Assembly (NCBI GenBank): GCA_963995525.1
Contig: OZ023205.1
Location: forward strand, 69,199,292 to 69,263,291
Length of the DNA: 64,000 nt
Direction of reading: 5' to 3'
Origin: Escarpia spicata
Taxonomy: Eukaryota; Annelida; Polychaeta; Sabellida; Siboglinidae
The notes beneath the pieces are model-generated. The model had not been told where the DNA came from. It made no database searches and saw only the letters and a program-made list of their open reading frames with translations. A program made the translations under genes and the position numbers. Below, piece by piece: positions 59,001-64,000 of the stretch (position 1 is its first letter; the number at the start of each line of letters is the position of its first letter).

Positions 59001-61161
59001 CCAGACTATCTTTGCTAAATATTCCCTCATTACCTTATAACTTCCTTTGTAAAATTTCTCCTGAACTGCTTTTTATTATTTCTTTCTGATTTTACTTTGA
59101 TGGTAAATTGTATCTGGTTGTGATCACTACTCCCAGTGGCTCACATAATTCGACATTGCCAACTAATTCATTCTGGGAGGCCAAAACTATGTCTAACACA
59201 TTCTCACCCCTGGTTGGCTCTAGCACATGTTGAGAAAGAAAACTGTCTTGTACTAAAACTAAAAACTTGTGGCCCTCACTCCCTGTACTCTGTAAAGATT
59301 TCCATTGTATATGACCATGGTTAAAATCTCCCATAATAATACAGTCCCGTTTGCTAACTTCCCTTATAGCGTTTTATACTTTTTCATTCTCTTCTATGCT
59401 TATGTTTGGACTTCGATAAACTAACCCCACCTTTAACGTTAAGTTTCCTGTAACTATGTTACACCAAACAGCTTCTTAGCAATCTGCTTCTCTAATTTTA
59501 TTTCATAAACTTGGATAGATTCTTTACCATATAAGATAACTCCACCTCCCCTTTTTTCTATTCTATCTTTCCTGAACATTACATAGCCTGTTAGTCCCAA
59601 TTCGGCACCTGATATATCAGTGGTGGCCCATGATTTGGTTATATCTATTATGTGAGGGTCAATATCGTCTACCATAATGTTTAGTTCACTTCTTTTGTTT
59701 ACTATGCTCCTTGCATTTAAACAAACGCAATTATATCCTGATTCAGAACAGTTTTCCAGGCTGTTCTTTGTTGATTTATTTCTGCTGTCTTTACCTGCCT
59801 CCAGTTTCAGGCTTCTCTGTGAATCCCCCCTGAGAATCTAGTTTAAATAGATGCAGCCTGTCCCACTGTCAACAGATTGCAGCAAGTTCTCTGAGAAAAC
59901 TGCTGCCCCCTTTCCACTTAGATTGAGGCCATCTATCATATAGATATCTTCCCTCCCAACAAAGTATCCCCATAAATCTATGAATACCACCCGCACTTCT
60001 TTATACATCTGCTCAACAAGTGCGTTGATCGCCATCCTCTTGCACTTTCTATATGTTGGCCCCCTTCCTCCCATTACTGGAAAAATTCCTGAGAGACTAA
60101 TCTGTTCGACTCTTGTCTTCTTTAACTTCCTCACTAACTTAAGTTGCAAAGTGTGTATTTAGTTTAATTAGTGTCTTTTTGACAATGCAACAACATAATT
60201 ATATGCAAACAGGAGTTGCCTACATCAAGCAAACAATAATACTGTATATTAAATCAAACGTCGAAACAAAACTCCAAACATTACGCTTCATTTAGTCTGT
60301 TTCAGTGATTAGTAGTTTAACACTAACTGATATGTGTTGAAAACAGTGAACGAAATATATATATAATTGTTAGTATTATATAAATAGAAACAATGCCAAA
60401 TTCTGTGGGAAACTCTAAGATAATGTAAATAATTCCGCCAAGCCTGCCATCCCTAAATACATAAATGGAGTGATCCACTATGGCTTGTTAACCATATAGC
60501 TCTGCCGCGTAGCATCGAGGTCACTACTGCATTAAAGGTTGTCTGGTGGCGTCTCGCCATGTGAATTGGTCACATCGCAAATTTGCCTGCGAAACGTCGT
60601 TAATCACGCTTTATTACTCAGCCCTAGACTGCGAAATTCACAATTTATTAGCCATAATACCAACGTCCTGACCACAACATGATCCCAATAAAACATAACA
60701 AACCTTTATATTTAGCACACAGGTTCCCTAAGTGCTCCTTTTATGCATACGTGTAGTTTTTCAATTAGCTAGTGAAAAGATCGCCATCTGCCATGATTGG
60801 CATGGTGACCAGCGTAAACAGCGTCGCAAATAAAAACATGTAGTGCCTAATAAAAAATGTATAAGGTGGAACTAACAACAGTAAATAACCACAGACCCAA
60901 ATAAAACACATACACGGTGGAACTGCCAACATTAAATAAGCGTACAAACCCGAAAAAGACCGTATCTTTTGTCCAAATAAATAGCCATACATATACGCTT
61001 ATTTGGAATGCAATAGTAGAGATAGGACTGACCTTGCCATGAAACTGTGGAACCCGCCTCTTCTGTTGAAGTAGAGATTTGACTGTGTGCCACATGCAGT
61101 GATAGTCACACTCATCTCTGCAACTCCACTGCATCCAGCGCATGTACCACGGCTGAACAGC
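42065..61161 (-). CDS. PGAP3: PGAP3 (Per1-like), GPI-anchor lipid remodelling protein, missing exon 1
   Basis: Minus-strand split gene for the Golgi multi-pass Per1/CREST-family enzyme needed to remove an unsaturated fatty acid from GPI anchors. Exons (5' to 3'): 61161-61033, 51430-51278, 49143-49081, 48606-48545, 47876-47740, 43086-42882 and 42317-42065. All junctions are GT-AG and every phase agrees. Signature pieces: [16 protein letters not shown] with [52 protein letters not shown], and [16 protein letters not shown], which holds the conserved Asp and His of the CREST fold. About 334 residues are visible. Exon 1, with the signal peptide and Cys-rich start, lies beyond 64000. The C-terminal tail is longer than in mammals. 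The introns are full of repeats and mobile elements. Confidence 0.95.
42380..42441. mobile_element. 62-bp piggyBac-like micro-inverted-repeat
   Basis: Perfect 15-bp inverted ends, TTAACCCTTTAGACC and GGTCTAAAGGGTTAA, enclose 32 bp. TTAA at each end next to CCCT/AGGG is the piggyBac signature. It sits in the last PGAP3 intron. Confidence 0.6.
42882..43086 (-). CDS. PGAP3: PGAP3 exon 7
   Basis: Acceptor TGTTCTAG, donor GTGGGT. Encodes [20 protein letters not shown], a helix, and [20 protein letters not shown] with the conserved D and H near the active site. Confidence 0.95.
43552..44226. repeat. CACACAGA-type complex dinucleotide satellite
   Basis: About 675 bp of (CA)n interrupted by GA, AA and GC steps (CACACACAGACACA and similar). 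It lacks stops in several frames purely by composition. In a PGAP3 intron. Confidence 0.98.
44448..44804. repeat. 27-bp minisatellite, about 13 copies
   Basis: Unit begins GTATGGATGGACATTATTTG, 27 bp long. Copies differ by single bases (G/A before TAGAT, C/T in GGACAT). The multiple-of-3 length keeps frames open. Not a gene. Confidence 0.97.
45005..47110 (-). mobile_element. CR1/L2-like non-LTR retrotransposon, truncated and broken
   Basis: Minus-strand fragment. From 5' to 3' I see [25 protein letters not shown] followed by a stop where Trp is expected, [29 protein letters not shown] and TDHYHI (endonuclease), then the linker. The reverse transcriptase has [19 protein letters not shown] and [17 protein letters not shown]. 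It ends abruptly near 45005, so the YADD region is gone. Several stops and frameshifts. In a PGAP3 intron. Confidence 0.8.
47405..47640 (-). mobile_element. short CR1 reverse transcriptase fragment
   Basis: The minus strand reads [20 protein letters not shown] then [10 protein letters not shown], a stop, and further CR1-like TPLFKKGSR. It matches the fingers region of the CR1 copy at 9.4-12.3 kb. Isolated piece in a PGAP3 intron. Confidence 0.85.
47740..47876 (-). CDS. PGAP3: PGAP3 exon 6
   Basis: Acceptor TGTTTCAG, donor GTAGGC. Encodes a membrane helix and [15 protein letters not shown], the family's RFDYGYN motif. Confidence 0.94.
48500..48544 (-). repeat. 10-bp tandem repeat starting at a splice donor
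   Basis: Read on the gene strand, GTACATGTTG is repeated about five times directly after PGAP3 exon 5 (CTCAG), so each copy carries a GTACAT donor-like word. Confidence 0.93.
48545..48606 (-). CDS. PGAP3: PGAP3 exon 5
   Basis: [20 protein letters not shown] plus a split Arg codon, between CTTGCAG and GTACAT. MDYxCA is a conserved CREST motif. The donor begins a 10-bp tandem repeat. Confidence 0.93.
49081..49143 (-). CDS. PGAP3: PGAP3 exon 4
   Basis: Twenty-one codons ([20 protein letters not shown] plus E) between TTGTTAG and GTATGC. The NxWFWSxVFHxRD motif holds conserved Ser and His residues of the family. Confidence 0.95.
49839..51081. mobile_element. pogo/Tigger-like DNA element with internal minisatellite
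   Basis: Ends CAGTAAAACCTGTC and its inverse GACAGGTTTTACTG, with related sequence (CTGTCCATAACGG-like) inside both ends. TA follows the right end. The left arm encodes [11 protein letters not shown] (plus strand, about 50100). The right arm encodes a related SFDVQ segment on the minus strand (about 50760). Both resemble the start of CENP-B/pogo transposases. It lies between PGAP3 exons 3 and 4. Confidence 0.7.
50180..50745. repeat. 41-bp minisatellite, about 14 copies
   Basis: Unit contains TCATGGCTTCTCTGAGCTCA followed by CTTCCATCTGTGGC and either TAC or AGC. Spacing is exactly 41 bp (50191, 50232 and so on to 50724). Two interspersed variants (CTACATGC and CAGCATGC) form a mixed pattern. 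Confidence 0.97.
51278..51430 (-). CDS. PGAP3: PGAP3 exon 3
   Basis: Fifty-one codons between GATTCCAG and GTGAGT. Encodes [20 protein letters not shown], then a helix, then [15 protein letters not shown]. Its first ~45 bp and acceptor are the source of the 72-bp repeats. Confidence 0.95.
51421..51609 (-). repeat. 72-bp repeats copying the PGAP3 exon 3 acceptor (left block)
   Basis: The word TGAATGGCCACTGGAATCAC occurs at 51421 (real exon edge) and 51493, with a close variant at 51565. On the gene strand each copy reads TTCCAG then TGGCCATTCA, an intact 3' splice site plus exon start, followed by a decayed copy of the next exon bases. Confidence 0.93.
51700..54875 (+). pseudogene. non-LTR ORF2: APE endonuclease plus reverse transcriptase
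   Basis: Open from about 51700 to 54601. Endonuclease motifs: [45 protein letters not shown] and TDHIPVI. Reverse transcriptase motifs: [70 protein letters not shown] and [10 protein letters not shown] stop or small deletion at about 54600 shifts the frame. The C-terminal part ([20 protein letters not shown]) continues in another frame to 54875. The endonuclease carries an unusual five-fold internal repeat. Confidence 0.88.
52349..52740 (+). repeat. 78-bp tandem repeat inside the endonuclease ORF, 5 copies
   Basis: Five copies at exact 78-bp spacing (GTGATGCATGGGGTAGCACC at 52353, 52431, 52509, 52587 and 52665), 26 residues each. Every copy encodes [20 protein letters not shown]. Confidence 0.97.
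54992..55320 (-). repeat. 72-bp repeats of the PGAP3 exon 3 acceptor (right block)
   Basis: Continuation of the array beyond the retrotransposon. Copies at about 55024 and 55290 are separated by about 190 bp of other sequence. The second copy has ATTCAT in place of AATCAC. Confidence 0.88.
55395..55518. repeat. fold-back inverted repeat, about 120 bp
   Basis: GGAGCAAATGTT at the left matches AACATTTGCTCC at the right, and AGCGGATCTTGT matches ACAAGATCCGC around the centre. It could form a long hairpin or be a small foldback transposon. Confidence 0.75.
55680..55955. repeat. degenerate tandem repeat, about 60 bp unit
   Basis: Phrases like GAATAA.AGTATAGGG, GGA.ATTTC and GAATTATAATAAGAGTA recur four to five times up to the start of the CR1 tail. 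Confidence 0.75.
57294..58229. mobile_element. PIF/Harbinger-like DNA transposon, 936 bp, inside CR1
   Basis: Ends GAGCCGGTTTCATGAGCG and, inverted, GGGCCGGTTTCATGAAGCG. Flanked by CTG on both sides; the empty site in CR1 copy 1 has a single CTG (CACTGGTCT). A 3-bp CTG/CAG duplication is typical of Harbinger. Subterminal palindromes at both ends contain TACGACGTCGTA-like words. Too short to be autonomous. Confidence 0.9.
57418..57825 (+). pseudogene. Harbinger transposase N-terminal remnant
   Basis: Contains [18 protein letters not shown], then [14 protein letters not shown], the start of Harbinger nucleases (fRdRxNPLDxxxDxExxxRYRFxR). The sequence then runs out of homology with no DDE catalytic region, so this is an internal-deletion derivative. 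Confidence 0.8.
60138..61032. other. PGAP3 intron 2 end, nothing recognised
   Basis: AT-rich sequence, no ORF or repeat that I can name, ending at the PGAP3 exon 2 donor. Confidence 0.6.
61033..61161 (-). CDS. PGAP3: PGAP3 exon 2
   Basis: Forty-three codons, phase 0 at both ends, between AATTTCCAG and GTCAGT. Encodes [18 protein letters not shown] and continues to VPQFHGK. Its acceptor is copied many times in the array immediately upstream. Confidence 0.95.
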
Positions 61162-61835
61162 CTGGAAATTGGTCTCATCTGCAACCAAAGTGAGAGCATG
61201 TACCACGGCTGAACAGCCTGGAAGTTTGTCTCATCTGCAACCACAGTGAGAGCATGTACCAAGGCTGAACAGCCTGGAAGTTTGTCTCATCTGCAACCAC
61301 AGTGAGAGCATGTACCACGGCTGAACAGCCTGGAAGTTTGTCTCATCTGCAACCACAGTGCGAGCATGTACAACGGCTGAACAGCCTGGAAGTTTGTCTC
61401 ATCTGCAGCCACAGTGAGAGCATGTACAACGGCTGAACAGCCTGGAAATTTGTCTCATCTGCAACCAAAGTGAGAGCATGTACCAAGGCTGAACAGCCTG
61501 GAAGTTTGTCTCATCTGCAACCACAGTGAGAGCATGTACCACGGCTGAACAGCCTGGAAGTTTGTCTCAGCTGCAACCACAGTGAGAGCATGTACAACGG
61601 CTGAACAGCCTGGAAGTTTGTCTCATCTGCAACCAAAGTGAGAGCATGTACCACGGCTGAACAGCCTGGAAGTTTGTCTCATCTGCAACCACGGTGAGAG
61701 CATGTACCACGGATGAACAGCCTGCAAGTTTGTCTCATCTGCAACCAAAGTGAGAGCATGTACATCGGCTGAACAGCCTGGAAGTTTGTCTCATCTGCAA
61801 CCACAGTGAGAGCATGTACCAAGGTTGAATGATGC
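61162..61835 (-). repeat. 56-bp minisatellite copying the PGAP3 exon 2 acceptor, about 12 copies
   Basis: On the gene strand each 56-bp unit reads GATGAGACAAACTTCCAG then GCTGTTCAGCCGTGGTACAT, i.e. the intron end, the AG and the first ~22 bases of exon 2. It directly abuts the real exon 2. Single-base variants are scattered through the copies. Confidence 0.97.
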
Positions 61836-61856
61836 ACAATGACGCTCTTTTTGTTT

Positions 61857-62608
61857 TTAACCGCCATGACAAGTCTCCCCTTTCAGTGCGAATGTCTTGT
61901 CTGGCAGAAGGCAGATGAACAGACCAGTCTCGTCGACATTGTAAATGTCACGAGGGGAGAAGTGGAAGAACAGACCAGTCTCGTCGACATTGTAAATGTC
62001 ACGAGGGGAGAAGTGGAAGAACAGACCAGTCTCGTCGACATTGTAAATATCATGAGGGGAGAAATGGAAGAACAGACCAGTCTCGTCGACATTGTAAATG
62101 TCACGAGGGGATAAGTGGAAGAACAGACCAGTCTCGTCAATGTTGTAAATGTTACGAGGGTAGAAGTGGAAGAACAGACCAGTCTTGTCGATGTTGTAAA
62201 TGTCACGAGGGGAGAAGTGGAAGAACAGACCAGTCTCGTCGATGTTGTAAATGTCACGAGGGGAGAAGTGGTGCAACAATTCTGGAAGATCTTTCATAAA
62301 AGTATCGACGACTCTGGGAGATGGCAGCACTCTCACCACTGTTGATAAGGATGTTTTGTGGAGTACAGATGTCACAAAACAACGTGAAAAGTGCTACCTC
62401 GAACTGATCTAATTCGTTTTCTTCTGGGGCTGGCATTTGTCTCCCACTGTTGTAAAATGTTGTAGCGATTCTTCAAGATTGTGCTTAGGGAACTAGGTGC
62501 GATGCCATTTACTTCTGACACAACAGACTTTTGCCATCCGTCATCTACGGACCGAATGATGGCAATCTTAACCTCTAGATCTAAGCACTTGTATTTGAGA
62601 CCTGGCAT
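61857..62608 (-). pseudogene. pogo/Tigger (CENP-B/jerky-like) transposase, broken
   Basis: The start (62608) reads CLDLEVKIAIIRSVDDG and SSLSTILKNR, the CENP-B N-terminal DNA-binding helix-turn-helix. After frame changes near 62375-62436 it continues to DLPELLHHFSPRDIYNIDET and ends LLPDKTFALKGETCHGG. IYN-x-DETG holds the first catalytic Asp of the DDE domain and is repeated here. The rest of the DDE domain is missing. In PGAP3 intron 1. Confidence 0.82.
61918..62274 (-). repeat. 51-bp in-frame repeat of the transposase DETG motif, 7 copies
   Basis: Copies every 51 bp (61918, 61969, 62020, 62071, 62122, 62173 and 62224). Each encodes 17 residues containing DIYNVDETGLFFHFSPR. One copy has DKTG and one NIYNIDETG. 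Confidence 0.97.
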
Positions 62609-62847
62609 TGTAAATCAACGTAAACAGTATGACATTCAAACAGTCACCTCCTTAACAGGCCTATTTATACAGAATTACATATCCCAGCTGTCATAACAAA
62701 GTCTGTATCAAAGACGCTGCATAAACAAAATGTGTGAAATCTGGCTCTGCTTATTGTAATCGATTCAGTGATGTAATAAAAGCGATTCTGTAATCAGCTA
62801 ACATAAGCTGAGTACATTATATGTAGGTCACACTTCTACATGCACCA

Positions 62848-64000
62848 ATGTTTATTTAAACATAGCCTAGTGGGCAGCTAACACTCACGTTATTTAAACA
62901 TATCCTAGTGGGCAGCTAACACTCACGTTATTTAAACATAGCCTAGTGGGCAGCTAACACTCACGTTATTTAAACATAGCCTAGTGGGCAGCTAACACTC
63001 ACGTTATTTAAACATAGCCTAGTGGGGAGCTAACACTCACGTTATTTAAACATAGCCTAGTGGGCAGCTAACACTCACGTTATTTAAACATAGCCTAGTG
63101 GGCAGCTAACACTCACGTTATTTAAACATAGCCTAGTGGGCAGCTAACACTCACGTTATTTAAACATAGCCTAGTGGGCAGCTAACACTCACGTTATTTA
63201 AACATAGCCTAGTGGGCAGCTAACACTCACGTTATTTAAACATAGCCTAGTGGGGAGCTAACACTCACGTTATTTAAACATAGCCTAGTGGGCAGCTAAC
63301 ACTCACGTTATTTAAACATAGCCTAGTGGGCAGCTAACACTCACGTTATTTAAACATAGCCTAGTGGGCAGCTAACACTCACGTTATTTAAACATAGCCT
63401 AGTGGGCAGCTAACACTCACGTTATTTAAACATAGCCTAGTGGGCAGCTAACACTCACGTTATTTAAACATAGCCTAGTGGGGAGCTAACACTCACGTTA
63501 TTTAAACATAGCCTAGTGGGCAGCTAACACTCACGTTATTTAAACATAGCCTAGTGGGCAGCTAACACTCACGTTATTTAAACATAGCCTAGTGGGCAGC
63601 TAACACTCACGTTATTTAAACATAGCCTAGTGGGCAGCTAACACTCACGTTATTTAAACATAGCCTAGTGGGCAGCTAACACTCACGTTATTTAAACATA
63701 GCCTAGTGGGCAGCTAACACTCACGTTATTTAAACATAGCCTAGTGGGCAGCTAACACTCACGTTATTTAAACATAGCCTAGTGGGCAGCTAACACTCAC
63801 GTTATTTAAACATAGCCTAGTGGGCAGCTAACACTCACGTTATTTAAACATAGCCTAGTGGGCAGCTAACACTCACGTTATTTAAACATAGCCTAGTGGG
63901 CAGCTAACACTCACGTTATTTAAACATAGCCTAGTGGGCAGCTAACACTCACGTTATTTAAACATAGCCTAGTGGGCAGCTAACACTCACGTTATTTAAA
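62848..64000. repeat. 38-bp satellite, about 30 copies, runs off the window
   Basis: Unit begins TTATTTAAACATAGCCTAGT and is 38 bp. Nearly identical copies. GGGG replaces GGGC in three copies at 63024, 63252 and 63480, exactly 228 bp (6 units) apart, which shows a six-unit higher-order repeat. The minus strand of each unit contains AACGTGAGTG, a donor-like word. Confidence 0.98.

Larger units (their letters stand above)
55962..60137 (-). mobile_element. CR1 non-LTR retrotransposon copy 2, 5'-truncated
   Basis: Same family as the 9.36-14.2 kb element, roughly 85-90% identical by eye. It shares the 3' hairpin, the ORF2 region and the last ~100 codons of ORF1 ([17 protein letters not shown]). 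Similarity stops at about 60137 (AACTTCCTCACTAAC), so the 5' end is missing. Many frameshifts and stops. A Harbinger-like element interrupts it at 57294-58229. In PGAP3 intron 2. Confidence 0.92.

Noticed and set aside
61839..62345. Plus-strand ORFs with repeated EEQTSLVDIVNVTRGE
   Set aside because: Antisense of the 51-bp repeats inside the minus-strand transposase, where real homology lies.

Overview
This window is animal nuclear DNA: split genes with GT-AG introns, AT-rich intergenic DNA, two assembly gaps and many transposable elements. A lancelet (Branchiostoma) is my best guess. The gene models are deuterostome-like, the CR1 LINE carries an esterase-type ORF1, and several intronic minisatellites copy exon-intron boundaries, a feature I recall (unverified) from amphioxus introns. 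Species identity is an inference.

Three host genes are supported exon by exon. (1) The 3' part of an SLC22-family organic ion transporter gene, + strand, 52-7649. A long-terminal-inverted-repeat (TIR) DNA transposon lies in its last intron, and one conserved exon is missing, probably in the gap at 2970-3169. (2) CFAP210 (CCDC173), + strand, 24364-33615, encoding a coiled-coil inner protein of ciliary doublet microtubules. It is complete except for a piece that is probably in or beside the gap at 30457-30656. An RFX/X-box-like site lies about 120 bp upstream of its start. (3) PGAP3 (Per1-like GPI-anchor lipid remodelling enzyme), - strand, 42065-61161. All exons are present except the first, which lies beyond the right edge. 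CFAP210 and PGAP3 are convergent.

Mobile DNA by region: 3.2-6.4 kb, long-TIR transposon encoding a FEN1/XPG-like nuclease; 9.36-14.2 kb, nearly intact CR1 LINE (- strand); 14.65-16.75 kb, GC-rich unrecognised coding-like block (- strand); 17.1-17.5 kb, hAT transposase remnant; 18.8-20.3 kb, 39-bp minisatellite in proline-rich coding-like sequence; 20.8-21.3 kb, end of another non-LTR element; 27.5-29.95 kb, a second, decayed long-TIR element in a CFAP210 intron. Within PGAP3 introns: CA-rich satellite and 27-bp array (43.5-44.8 kb), L2/CR1-like LINE (45.0-47.1 kb), pogo-like element with a 41-bp array (49.8-51.1 kb), a non-LTR element inserted into a minisatellite (51.6-55.0 kb), a second CR1 copy interrupted by a Harbinger-like element (56.0-60.1 kb), a pogo/Tigger-like transposase (61.9-62.6 kb), and a 38-bp satellite running off the right edge.

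The most striking pattern is tandem duplication centred on functional junctions. In PGAP3 the 3' splice sites of two exons and the 5' splice site of a third are each the unit of a tandem array. Inside two transposon ORFs, the codons for active-site motifs are tandemly amplified in frame.
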